From positions 390,506 to 454,505 of the forward strand of contig CAJJDP010000008.1 of NCBI GenBank assembly GCA_905182995.1: DNA of 64,000 nt, written 5' to 3'. The DNA is from Paramecium octaurelia (Eukaryota > Ciliophora > Oligohymenophorea > Peniculida > Parameciidae). This document shows positions 37,301-48,867 of the stretch, piece by piece (position 1 is the stretch's first letter; every line of letters begins with the position of its first letter). Below the pieces are notes generated by a model. The model saw only the letters and a list, made by a program, of their open reading frames with translations. It ran no database searches and was not told where the DNA came from. The position numbers and the translations under genes were made by a program.

Positions 37301-39372
37301 ATGAAGTGTTTTCTCTAATTAATCATTAACTCTTTCAAATTGATTTCTTTCATTTCTGACCTTTTATAATTACTCATTCAAATGATCATTGATTTATAAT
37401 AATCTTTAATTATCTAATTTGAGTTCATCAAGTTCTCCCTCTAATGTATGATATTTATTATCAAGTGCAAGATTCTCATTCTACAATTATCCAAATTGAG
37501 TTTGTAATATTCCCTTTTCTGAAATAGCATCAGCCAAAAGGTTTCTCAATGTTGATATTTCATCTTCTAAGAATGGTATTTATTTTAATTATGCTTCTTA
37601 TGATGCTTTAATAAAAGAGAGTTCTTCAACTTCCAACAATCTCTTTTAGATTTCACCTCTCAAATGATCTACTTCATCTCTAAGTAATTGCTTCTCCGAT
37701 TCAAGTACTTGTACTTCTCCTTTATACAAACGTAAAGCTCCAACCTCTCTCAAAGCAGCTGCTAACTTTTCTTTGCAAGTAGTAAGTTCTTAAACCTTAA
37801 AATGAACCTATTATTTAAGATTCTCAACTTCTAATTTCAATCCTTAAAGATGATTTAATTCATTCTACAATTAATCAATAATCTCATCCTGTTATTTAAT
37901 TTTGTCATCTCTAAGATTGATTCTCTCTTGCTTTGATGATAATTCTTATTACAGAGTCTTGATTGTTCCTTACAATGAGTCAATACTAGCATTTTCAGTT
38001 CTTAATTAAATGTTAACCTTTTCAAGGGATGAATATTTCAATCTCCAACCATCTAATTCAGCCTCTCTTTACTTAAGAAGTGATTGCAATCTATCAATTT
38101 CACTCTACATCTACAATAACTTATTCTCAGTAACAATTGTAACTGAAGATCCTCCTTACAATTTAAATAATTCAGCATCTCTTGTTTAGACATCATGATT
38201 TAGATCATCAATTTGTTGTAATTTCAGATCTAATTGATGTTGTACATTATGTAAATCAGATCTTAATTGTTCAATAATAGTAGTTTATTCTCTGAGTTCA
38301 GAAACTTAAGATTACAATTTACCTAATTCTTCCATCAATCTTTTGATTTCATCATTCAATCTAGCATTCTCATCATTAAGCTATTGCACATCATTTTCTA
38401 ATTCCTCATTTCTAGCCTACTCTGCTTAAATAAGAGTCTCATAATCAATGGCCTTTCCTCTCCAATCCTCACATTCTTATTGTGATTATGATAACTCCTA
38501 TTTTAATTTAATTATTTATTGATGTAAGCTCTCAACATCTCCCTTCTATTATGGCACTTCTTTTGGCTGTTGTCCCAATTATCCCTGTAATTATTTCAAT
38601 TCTAATTTAATTTCATTATTATTTACAATCTTCCAAATCTTTTTTCTCCTTCTCAGCTCTCAAGCATCTCTCCTTCCAATTACTCAAATCCTATTATAAT
38701 TTACTGATTTTCTATTCCAATTCAGAAGTCTTCATATCTGTGTTGCTGATGGTGCTTATTTATTTTTCTATAGTAACAAAACGATTTTTCCATTCATTAA
38801 CTTATTTTTTTGATTGATCCAACTGCTTTTGTAATCTTTGGATTTCTTCATTCTAATTTTTTTGAGTCCTAATATGTTATTCCAATTCGTTTATTGATAT
38901 TCTAGCTTAATCCAAGTCTCCTATTTTCTGTTTCAGTGATTAATTCAATTTCTTATTCTCTCCAATTAAAATTTCAACTCTATCTTATAATTGTTAGATC
39001 TAAGATCAAATCATTTTATACAGTCTCTTCGTATGAAGTGTTGCGATCCAGCTCAGCCTAAAGCTCTAGATATTTCTTGCGCCATAAATCTATTTCCTTT
39101 TATTGTTCTGCAATTCTTTATTCACAAAAAGTATGATCCGCTTCTTTTACAATTACTTATGTCTTTATTTGAGTCCTTGGTTACTCTTGTCTTACCGAGC
39201 CCTTCTATTCTCTTACAATATATTCTGATAATCAGTATAAACAATTACATGTCACTGGTTGCATAGGCACAATAGTCTCCTAAATAGGAATAACTGTGGT
39301 CTCTCTGGGATTTTAAGACGTTCTTGGGGGCGACACAAAATGACGAACAGATGCAGGCAATACTCTACTCAT
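34400..39372 (-). CDS. Giant coiled-coil protein (about 1600 aa)
   Basis: Nearly 5 kb on the minus strand, starting MSRVLPASVRHFVSPPRTSQ and ending TTTTRSYARRY. The head (residues 1-100) is Ser/Pro/Thr/Arg-rich and lacks heptads. From about residue 105 (KEIDLWRKKYLELQAELDRN) heptad-patterned Leu/Glu/Lys/Gln runs almost without break for some 1350 residues. The tail is Ser/Thr/Gln-rich and disordered. At least five 20-30-nt introns are visible (for example 35698..35728 and 34770..34800 regions). Style and size resemble rootletin, centrosomal or other basal-body filament proteins of ciliates; coiled-coil similarity does not allow a specific name. Confidence 0.8.
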
Positions 39373-40313
39373 TAAAATTTATTTTAATTAATAAATATCT
39401 ATTTTTCTAGTCAATTAAATCATGAAATTTGCTTGATCATAAAAATTCGTTATTTACCAATCGAGCATGTAATTTATTCGTTTTAACTATTCTATTCGTA
39501 TTAAATCAACACCTATGTCTCCATTAATCCAAACAAGAACCTTAATTTTTGATTCAAAATCAAATAAAATCACATGATTTTACTTACTTCAAATCTTAAG
39601 TAACTTTGATAAAAATAGTATATTCTCCAAGATTTATCTAATTAATAGGAATAAAGGATCTATTTATAGACTATTTAAAAAAATAATTAAAATGCTAAAT
39701 ACAATATTACATTCTTAATAGGTAATGCTGGCATTTTTAACATTTTCTTGAATTTCCTTTATTTATTAAAAGGATCATTCCCATCATTGTGCAATAACTA
39801 AATTGGTGAATTTAGAAGGCTAGGACTTCATTTATTCTATTAGAGATTATAGGATTACAAAAATCCATTATGGTTGATATCTATTATTTCAAAATAAGCA
39901 CAACAAGTATTTACATATATCTAGATTTCTAAATAAGAAAAATTAGTTACTGAGATTTCATTTAAAATCATGGTATTAACATGCTCATTTTCTTAATTTA
40001 TACTCACTTAATCTTTTAAGATTCTGTATTCAATTTAAATTCAGATTTTCAGACTCCTTTATAAAGTAGAGCATTATTAAAGATGTTATGGTAATTCTTT
40101 ACGAAATTCCAAAACTCCTATATTTTGAAATTCTATTTAATTCTCAATTCTTGAATTAGAAATATTAAATAAAAATTAAGATTATTTTAAGTGATGATCA
40201 CCTGCTACATCAATTAATAATTCATCTATTAGACCTAAGATCAATCTAAATGGTTACTCTTATGAAATTTTGTATTATATTATGATAAAAATTTATTAAA
40301 TGTAATAGTAAAA
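39373..40313 (-). CDS. Unresolved minus-strand gene or relic with an EF-hand-like loop
   Basis: Most of this AT-rich interval is noncoding in appearance, but on the minus strand protein-like pieces occur in neighbouring frames: FEIIDINHNGFLINEVLAFQ (an EF-hand-like DINHNG loop, after removing a 22-nt intron near 39848..39869), HNDGNDPFNKQRKFKKML, and QEFWNFVKNYHNIFNNALLY. I could not find a set of introns joining them into one frame. Either the gene has many introns or it is decaying. Boundaries are those of the interval, not of a proven CDS. Confidence 0.28.
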
Positions 40314-41773
40314 TCATAATTTAGTTTTCAAAGATTTTTACTAGGAAATCAGTACATTAATTTATTAGTTTATATCCTTAATTTATGCCAAGATTTAAAT
40401 AAGTTCTTATCTCAATGTTTACTTCACCCTCATGTCTGTCTCAATTTAAGCTTGTTTTACAATTTAATCATATTTCTAGTCAAGTTCCTCCAACATCAAT
40501 TCCAATTTGATTATCTATCTTGATATATTCTCATAATCTTGAGTATCTTCATTATTCTTTTTAACAATCACGAAACTAGTGTCATCATCTGTTGTTTGTT
40601 TAATTTACTCTTGCTCAGAAGTAGGTACTTATGTAACTTGAGTAATGGAAAACTTTTTGATTTGCTTTTTATTCGAAGTTTATTACTATTGATCTTTTGA
40701 TTCCTGTCTTTATACTAATAATGATAATTCAAAGATTTTGCCATTTAATTGTTCTATTTACTTATGTTTTTGTGATTCAATTCTCTCATATTATAGCTTC
40801 AGCAATTAAATATCAGAAATTAATTGTGAATTTTAGGATCTTTGCTATTCCAATTAGTTGACTAGATCAGCATTTTTTGTTTATAATTATTTTATTTCCA
40901 ATTCCATAAATTAGAATTTATCAACAGGATATTGAGTAGTATACCAATCCAAATATTATTACAACTCTTGGATTTATTCTTTATATAATTTAATATCATG
41001 ATTCATTTTGGACATGCTCTCATTCCATTATTTACTGCTTTTTACAAATGTATCTAATTGTAATTGATAGTTTAGAGTAATCTATTTATAGAATAAAATG
41101 GATTTACCTATTTTTCCTTTTGCAATTATTAATTTAATTAAGTGATCTTTTTTTTATAACTCTCATTTGTATCTAAATTCAAATTTAATTATTGTTATCT
41201 ATATTAAGATATTTACATTACATATTATTAATCTCTTCTGTTAATTCTCGAATTTTTGACTCATTCTAACTAATCTAAAATTTATAATCAGAGTGAATGT
41301 AGGCTATCTTATCCTCATTCTCAATTTCTGATTATTTCAATTTCTTGTCAAGTTCCTTAATTTTTTAATCTTTTTCATCATTTTTATCTTTTTGAAATAC
41401 ATCATTCTTAGTCATAGTACTTAATAGTTTTTCGACTTTGTTTCTTTATTTACTTTTAACATGAGCAGTTGTACAATAATTTTACGATATATTCTATAAA
41501 TATTAAACGAGTTAATTTTACGATTTACTCATTGAGAATGCCATTCTCCCCTTCTAGAGTTCTGATTCTATCCTACAAGGCTCTCATGGCTTTTAAATAA
41601 CTAGGAGACATGGGTTAACTAACAGATAGTTTTTTTTCAATTGACTCTTCTGATTTCATTTTAGATGTGAAGACGCTGGTTCCAAGATTAAAAGAGGAGT
41701 AATAGTTTTTAGGATCTATTTTATTCTTAATCTATTGTGCTAGGAATTTAGTTTAAAAACTATCTGCCTTCAT
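40314..41773 (-). CDS. Coiled-coil protein, about 460 aa
   Basis: Starts MKADSFQTKFLAQQIKNKID. The head contains a motif seen in many ciliate coiled-coil proteins, SQPMSPSYLKAMRALQDRI followed by RTLEGENGILNEQI, where heptads begin. The rest is coiled coil with Lys/Glu/Gln/Asp (KLKQSEIENEDKIAYIHS) to the TGA at 40314. At least one intron lies near 41460-41520. It starts only 32 bp after the stop of the upstream CDC50 gene on the same strand. Probably cytoskeletal or basal-body associated; function not recognisable. Confidence 0.72.
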
Positions 41774-41805
41774 ATATGTTTGTTATAAATTAATAAATTA
41801 AATAA

Positions 41806-42868
41806 TCAAATTATTTTTCTTCTCTTATCTCTAAAGTATATAACAACAAGCACTATAATTGAGCACAAGCATATGAAAGCTCCAGCAAAATAAGAACCAA
41901 CCAGAACCTACGAATCAATCTCAGAATTTTACCATGTTTTTTTATCCGAATACTGTTGTCGTTGTCATAAAGAAACTTTTGACCATATCCGATGAATACA
42001 ATTACTCTTCGTAAGCTAATTAATTTGTAATCAAGAAATACTGTTATTCACAACCAAAACATACTGTCCTTTGCTTAGATCATTCTGAATTCTCCCCCAC
42101 AACTTCTTTAACCTGCCCTGTCCTGCTGTTCTCATCCAAACCATAAAGTGTTCTTTAGTTCATTTAAAACATTGTACCATCTTCGATATTGGTCCAAGCA
42201 AACTTTTCCCATCCCTTAGGATTTTTGAAATTATATTATCTATCACTCTCCCAAGCTATATCTGTTTCATCAATCTCAACTATTTCTCCTTATGAGTTTT
42301 TTAATTTAAATGTGTCTGTAAAATACGTGTAGGCTATTTCACCACACGGGAAGGCATTCTCACTCTTGTTTAATGTATTGCCACCATAAGATTTCACTTT
42401 CTCTGTATTTTTATTAATTTCAAATAGCTACCCATATCAGAATTCGTTTGATAATCTCCACAATTGGAAAGATCAGCATCCACATTCCCCTTCAATTATT
42501 CAACTGATTTTGATTTGAAGTAATTTCTATTTCTTCTATAAAAATTCTCCAGTTAGTAGTATACAAAAATCGGTGCTGTCATATCACTGGATATTTCAAT
42601 TGGTATTTCACAATTAACTTGATTCTTTGTACATGATGATCCATAATAGACTTCCTTTTCAACTATTTGCAAATTGAATACTAAAAATACTATTGCGAAG
42701 ACCAATAAAAATATCCCTATGATAACAATTACTCATACCAATTATACTAAATATTATCAGGTTTCTTTTGAAATTCTTATGAAACTTCCACTTCTTAATG
42801 GCAATATTCAGAAATTCCTCTTAATCCTCTCTAAATTATTTCGAAAATGAGTTAGAATATTCGGCCAT
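41806..42868 (-). CDS. CDC50/LEM3 family, P4-ATPase (lipid flippase) beta subunit
   Basis: About 330 aa after at least two introns. Topology fits: short cytosolic N-terminus with KKWKFHKNFKRNLIIFSIIG, first membrane segment (IFLLVFAIVFLVFNLQIVEK), a large luminal domain with paired Cys (GSSCTKNQVNCEIPIEIS), the signature YYQLENFYRRNRNYFKSKSV, then a second membrane segment near the end (GSYFAGAFICLCSIIVLVVI) and basic tail FRDKRRKII. CDC50 proteins chaperone and activate type-4 P-ATPases that move aminophospholipids across membranes. Confidence 0.93.
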
Positions 42869-43024
42869 TAATATTAATAATTAATATAAGCATTATATAA
42901 CAACAGTCCATTCTCTCTCATAGTATTGCTTCCCTTGAAAATATTTGAAAACACCAAAGTTTCAAAAATCCTTATAAAGTTTAGTTAATTTGAAGGAACA
43001 ATCATTCATTTTCATTGTAATTAA

Positions 43025-43852
43025 ATGAAAAAATAGAAACAAGTCTAAACTCTATTCAAGTATTTTCAATCTGATGAATATGAAATGGAACAAGAGAAAA
43101 AACCAATAGAGATTATATCCTACATTAAAATGAATGAAGAATTTCCCATATTCGAGTTAATCTTGGAAAACTGCCCTACTTTCGTATTGGATGCCCAGAC
43201 TTCTTTGCAATTGGAGAAATTGTAATAACTAATTTACCTGGGAATTAATGGATGCTAAATTAAATCTTTGATTCATTTACCTCTGATAGACAGCTTAAAA
43301 AGGTTAACTTTGGACAACAATTATTTAAAAGGAGAACAACTAAAATGCATAGGATATTACAAAGATAAATTACTCTCCCTATCCCTGATTAATAACTAGC
43401 TGAAAATATATCCAGGATCTCCTACCTTATAGCATCTCTAATAGATGTCGGCTTTAAAATAATTAAGTTTAATTGGCAATATTTTTGAATTGGATGAAGA
43501 AGACAACTTAACTACTCCTAAAGAAGAAGATGAATATGTTGAAATAAGAAATCAAATTTTTAACTTAATGCCTAATTTAATCTATTTGGATTGTATAGAA
43601 AGATCAAAGCTGATCTAGGATGAAAAGTTCTTTAATAACTATAATGAAGAGAATGAATATTTATCCTTATATGTCAGTAAATCAGTTACCTAATATGAAA
43701 CAAGTAGGAGTCAGAGCATGATATCGGTTAAAAAGAATAATGGCACCACGAAAATAAAGGAAGAAAACTCCAATTAACACCAACGTGAAGAGAAGAAAAA
43801 ATCAACTAGACAATTAAGATAGTAAAAAAGAAAGATGTATGTTTATGATTGA
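43025..43852 (+). CDS. Leucine-rich-repeat protein, ANP32/LANP-like
   Basis: Intron-free, 275 aa. LRR units occupy about residues 55-180: ENCPTFVLDAQTSLQLEKLQ, LIYLGINGCQIKSL, LKRLTLDNNYLKGEQL, LLSLSLINNQLKIY, LKQLSLIGNIFEL, followed by NQIFNLMPNLIYLDCIE, which resembles the LRR cap of ANP32 proteins (VFxLLPxLxYLDGxD). After the cap comes a charged Lys/Glu/Ser tail rather than the long acidic tail of ANP32. Its TGA lies 11 bp from the stop of the convergent CENP-B-type gene. Confidence 0.68.
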
Positions 43853-43863
43853 TTCTTTCTCAT

Positions 43864-44799
43864 TCACAGTTTTTTATTATAAATCATATCTCCTAATTAA
43901 TTACCTTATGTTGAAGAGCCAAAGTTTATAAACACAATATAGTAAAATTAATTATAAGGAAAATAATACTAATTTGTAATGATAGATAATATCAACATAT
44001 AAAATTCAATAGACTTATAATAAATTCTTTTAACACATATTATGACCTAAAGGTTATTTAGTATGAGTAAATATTATTAAAATTTATATAATATGGAGTA
44101 ATTATATCCTGTAAAAATCTCTTAATAGCTATCTCCTAGAAATTCTAATTTTGGAACAAATTATTCTGAAAATTATTATAATTCAACCAAGTTTTGTCTA
44201 CTTTAAATTTCATATGAATCAGAAAAGAAATTCGCTGGATCTTAATCTAAGAAGAAATCTTCCACATATACTTTCTCTTCAAAGCCCTATTTAACATTTA
44301 AATCAGTTTTAATTTGTTCTTATGATTCCTTTTTGATTAATCTTTTAGTCTCCAAGCTTTCAGATTCCTTCTCTTATCTTGATTTTTACTCCTATTTGAA
44401 TTTGACTTCCTATAATTTAGATAAGCATCCTTGTTCCTGCAAAATTGATTAAACTTTGAATTTGATATCATATTCTGAAAGAAATTTGTCCATCCACATT
44501 TTGGATGCTTTGAATGTATCACTATTGAAGATATCTAAGGCTTTGGATTTGATTTGATCTCTGGTAATTTTCTTTCCTCCTTTCTTGGTTTCAGTTAAGA
44601 TCCATTGTTCAAGTTCAGTTACTGCTTGTGGGTTAACTCGTTTTCTTCCACACCCAGGTTTCCTAACATATCCTTGATTAAACCATCTCTTTAAATTTCT
44701 CACTGTGGTATTATACTTTTGACTCTAGATTTCAAAGTTTTCATCTGAAGGATTGGCTGCTAATGCTTCTATGGCTTCTTTTTTTTCTTCGGTGCTCAA
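43864..44799 (-). CDS. CENP-B/Tc5-type helix-turn-helix DNA-binding protein (transposase-derived?)
   Basis: Open frame of about 311 codons. Two DNA-binding parts are visible: a psq-like N-terminal HTH with EIQSQKYNTTVRNLKRWFNQ then GCGRKRVNPQAVTE, and a CENPB-type HTH with LEQWILTETKKGGKKITRDQ, KALDIFNSDTFKASKMWMDK, FLSEYDIKF. This pair is the DNA-binding module of pogo/Tigger/Tc5 transposases and of CENP-B. There is no DDE catalytic domain after it. The remainder is Gln/Glu/Lys-rich. No ATG opens this frame before the divergent DHHC gene; I end it at a TTG (44799). It may start by an unseen intron, be a decayed copy, or be domesticated. Stop position is the first TGA. Confidence 0.6.
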
Positions 44800-44830
44800 A
44801 ATATAATATTAATAATTTTTAATATAATTT

Positions 44831-45833
44831 ATGGAATTTGAATAGACTTAGTTAAAATATGATGATATTTGGAATTCCAACCTTTTGTATTCAAAAAGAT
44901 TAGGAATTATGCTTGGATCTCAACCAATCAGATTTATTCTTTCATTTCTAATATTGAATGTCTCAAACATAACTTTGCTGAGTTTGATAACTAATTCAAT
45001 GCTATTACTGTGGATTTTATTGAGTGTCATCATATTGACAAATATCTCTTTGTTTCAAGTCCTAACTAGAAATCCTGGAATAATACCCAAAAATGTATAT
45101 GAGTAGCAAATAATGATAGATAGTGGGATTTGAATTAAAATATGAATTGCTCCAAGTACCTTAGATAACCAAATATTCATCAATGCAACCAAATAGTGAT
45201 TACATGGTTTGGAAGGATAACTTAATTCATCAAATAAAATATTGTGCATTTTGCCATATATACAGACCGCCAAGGAGTTCTCATTGTTACACATGTGGAA
45301 ATTGCATTCTGAAATATGATCATCACTGTCCTTGGATAGGACAATGCATTGGACAAAATAATTATAGGTAAAAAAGAATAATCATTATAGATAATACATT
45401 CAATTATTAATATTTGGAATGTTTGATTAATTATGCATATTTTCTATTTGCAGCATAACACTAAATGATGAAATGATAATCAAGATAATCCTCATAATAT
45501 ATACAATACCTGTAAATATTCAGTGGTGAAAATTAGTTGTTTTTTTTCATCTTAAGTCTTCAAGGATTGCATTCATATTTAATTATTACAAGGTAAACAT
45601 CAAAAGAATACTTCAAATAGCTTTGGAAAACAAAAGCTGGCAATCCATTTAATTAATAATTTTGGACTCGTCATCCAGAATATGTTGATTTCTCTACAAC
45701 ATACTATAGACATAAAAACTTTGTTTCTCAACTCACCTAACTAGACTTAAGTATTAATAATGACAAAAAACCTTAAACTTTAAAATAGCCAATCTAACCA
45801 TATAAAGAGATTGAATTATAAATTAAAAATTGA
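44831..45833 (+). CDS. DHHC-type protein S-acyltransferase (palmitoyltransferase)
   Basis: Introns of 25, 23 and 25 nt leave 309 aa. Two hydrophobic segments ([39 protein letters not shown]) precede the cysteine-rich domain: [20 protein letters not shown] then [20 protein letters not shown], with the catalytic DHHC. Two more membrane segments follow, then TSKEYFKQLW, which fits the TTxE-type motif region of the family. The enzyme transfers palmitate to cysteines on membrane-associated proteins; several lipid-anchor candidates (for example the CDPK at 57941) would be typical substrates. Confidence 0.93.
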
Positions 45834-45895
45834 TTTTATTATGATATAATATTTAAATGATATATTAAATTATTTATAATTTATATTTGCATTGA

Positions 45896-47804
45896 TCACT
45901 CCTTTAACCATTTCCCATAAAACAATTCATAGATCTTATATCTTGTGTAATCAGAGTCCTATAAAATTTCAAAAAAGCCAATGCATTAAAACCAATCATC
46001 AAAAGTAGCAGTGTCAACTCCACAAATGAAATAGTTTCTTGTTCCTTTCTTTAAAAATAACTTTTTCAAATCTCTACAATATTAAATAAAATACTTTAAA
46101 TGCTTTTAATAACGAACATCACTTCCTGTTGCATAATTATAAATATATTTTCTTAACAATTCCTCATCATGTGTCAATTTATAACCTAAAGTCTAAACAT
46201 CCTCTATTCTTGAACTTTATAAGCCATAATATTCTAAAAAGTTGTAAGCTATATTCCAATTTAAAATGGCATGCTCCCCATCCTTATTAGCTTTTGTAAT
46301 ATCTAATCTATATTAAGTGTAATCTATTATTTAATTGGTTTTCCCATTAAAATAGAATACTCTAAAAGAGGGGTTTTACCTTGAATTGGTAGTTACTGAA
46401 GGTGCAATATATATAGTTTTAATGTATCTTCCATCAATTCTTGATCTTATATGAGAAATTTAATCAGAATGTGTATGTCCTGAATTCAATTAATTAATAA
46501 TTACCATAAAATAAGCCAGAGACTACATGCTCAAATCTTTCAATAATAACACTAAATCTATCAGCCCATTATGAATTGCATGAAATGTCACCTGGTGGAA
46601 TGTGTGCTATTATTATGGCAAATTGATTTTTTGATTCTGAATCCTTCAATTCTTCTGTCAACCAGTTTAACATTCCTCTTGGATCTGTTACTCCTTAAAT
46701 CAAGAAGAAATTATTAAAATCATAAGCCTGAGAGTTTAAAGCAATAATCTTTAAATTTCGATCCACATCAATATGAGAATAAAACCCATTTCTCCTTAAT
46801 TAATAATATGCCTCCTGACTTAGGTATTATTTCCAAGTTCCTGATATTGCATCTCTGAACGATTAAGCTGATTCTCCGATCATATCATATTAATCACTAG
46901 GGTATAGGTCATGGTTTCCATAAATTCCATAAACATTAGTATTTGGCATAAGCTATTAAATCTCTTATGTAATCATTTATGTAGGAACAGTTTGGTTTTT
47001 CTATTGATTCCAGCGATATTAAGATACATTATCTCCTGTCCAAAGAATAAAATCAGGTTTTATTTTCTCTTTTGTGAATTCTAATAAATTTTAAACTGTT
47101 CTAAATGGTAAATCACAACTAGCTAAAGTTCCCCAATATTAAGCACCCTTGCTAGAGTCTTTAGGTATACTATTCTCCATTCTGCAACAATTATAATTAC
47201 CGCAAAATGCATCAGCCCCAACAGTGTATTCAGTGTCAACATGCAAATCAGAATATTATACCACTTTATAATCCTCATTATTGATAAGCAATGCTTCAGA
47301 TCTCTCTTTCCATATTTATTACTCCTATCTTGAAAGTTTATCAATCATAATTTCATTTATATATTCCTTTAAAGTTTAAGGTTCATGTTCCAATTTGCAA
47401 GCCCCTAAAACTTAACAAGCATTTGATGGTTTCAAATAATTACTAATATTTTTTAAATATTATACTCAACAAATTGTACTGCAAATTAATCAAGATATTT
47501 TTGTTTCTTACCTTCACAAATTAAAGGATTTTTAAACTTAGGACACAGTGCTACATATTCTTTTGTTATTATAGACATTAAAGTGTTCTTAGAAAATTTT
47601 TAAACTTATTTCATCATCAATTTGCATGGTAAACAGAACAAATGCAAACTAAATAAATAACCAAACAATATACTCATGAGGTAACTCTATTCCTACATAT
47701 GAAGCTATATTTTTTAGGATTTCTCTATTCATAAGCTTGTGTTCTTCTTATTAAGCATTTATAATGCAAAATAGCACAAAAATTATCAATAAAATTTTTT
47801 TCAT
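45896..47804 (-). CDS. Acid-sphingomyelinase-like phosphodiesterase, secreted/lysosomal
   Basis: Begins with a signal peptide (MKKILLIIFVLFCIINA). The calcineurin-like metallophosphatase motifs are present in order: DFILWTGDNVSQYRWNQ, YGIYGNHD, AIIIAHIPPG and GHTHSD, giving the full binuclear Zn site of acid sphingomyelinase and SMPDL proteins. The N-terminal part has Cys residues like a saposin domain, so both ASM and SMPDL types remain possible. At least two short introns. Final residues KIYELFYGKWLKE. Likely acts on phosphodiesters of sphingolipids or nucleotides in lysosomes, food vacuoles or outside the cell. Confidence 0.88.
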
Positions 47805-48310
47805 TAATATATTAAAATGATTAAATATCATGATCTTAGTATATGTTGCGTATCAATTAAGTATCAAAAATGAAATTCTTCTCAAAGAACAGCATCTTCA
47901 TTTTGTCAGTTTTCCTTAATTTTATTTTTGTAATGCATATGATATTTATATAATGATCATATAAAGAAATTTTGACATGAAAAGAGATCTTATTTATAAT
48001 TAAAAGTTAAAGAATCATAAAATTAGTTTGAAAATAAATAATAATTCTGCATTTTGTAATAATAACATGATTTAGATTTCACCTAATAGGATTGATGAAA
48101 GATTTTAAAAAACATTATTTCATGATATTTATTATCAAAAGGACTACTTTAGTTTTGAAATTGAAAGTAAATAATAAATATACTATGAATTACTTCAAAC
48201 ATGAAATTAGTATATGATTATTATATCTTAGGTTATATAAATTTAAATGTTTAATACATCCTTATCAATGGAATCTTTTTCTCTTTTTGATGGTAACTTC
48301 GTTTATTAAT
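47805..48310. other. Intergenic, AT-rich
   Basis: About 500 bp between two minus-strand genes. It has several short frames, one of them hydrophobic (MKFFSKNSIFILSVFLNFIF near 47871, plus), too short to support. No RNA gene seen. Confidence 0.55.
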
Positions 48311-48719
48311 TCATTTAGCTTCATTTGTATTTCTAAACTGCAACACATTTTTACTAATCATATTCTTATATTTCTGTCTTTTCTAGAGCCTATTGATTTT
48401 TCGATCTTTTATTTAAGTTTATATGAGGTAGGCCTTTCCATAAATCCTATTTTGATAATTCATATGAATTTTTATCTTTATTAATGTCTATGTAATGAAT
48501 CTTCAATATAATCTAGATGCATATAATTAAGTTATTATCCTAATTCTTTTGTAAATAACGATTGTCTATGGTTATCTCAGATTAATTTAGCCTACAGGAA
48601 TGACATTTTGGGCTCTTTTAGCTAGGCACTTTAATCCACATAAAAGACGTTATTACTTAGGTAATTGTTACAGTAAACTTATTTTTGTCGACGGGCCGCT
48701 TTTGATGTTAAAATGACAT
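48311..48719 (-). CDS. Small hypothetical protein, about 130 aa
   Basis: Starts MSFQHQKRPVDKNKFTVT. The frame is open to a TGA with or without a 22-nt intron near the end, giving either EYDQNTNEAK or a tail in VAVQKYK. The C-terminal half is charged (YIDINKDKNSYELSKQDLW). A 28-nt and a 20-nt GT..AG segment in the middle could also be introns and would replace part of the sequence, so the protein is uncertain in the middle. Confidence 0.45.
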
Positions 48720-48867
48720 GTAATAAGCTAAGCTTTTTTATAGTTGAGTAGTATTCAGATGTGAATAGGCATAAAGTTTAAATTGGAATTTGTACATATA
48801 TGTAAATTAATCTAATCTTTGTTTATTTATTATATAAAATATATTATGCAAAATTCCATTTTAATTA

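Noticed and set aside
43853-44550. Long TGA-free plus-strand frame downstream of the ANP32-like gene, reachable by a 33-nt intron
   Set aside because: It runs antisense through the CENP-B-type HTH, whose minus-strand protein has clear domain motifs; the plus frame reads as low-complexity Ser/Tyr/Leu.
48287-48484. Plus-strand hydrophobic ORF MMVTSFINSFSFIC
   Set aside because: It is antisense to the small minus-strand gene at 48311..48719, whose charged product is more protein-like.
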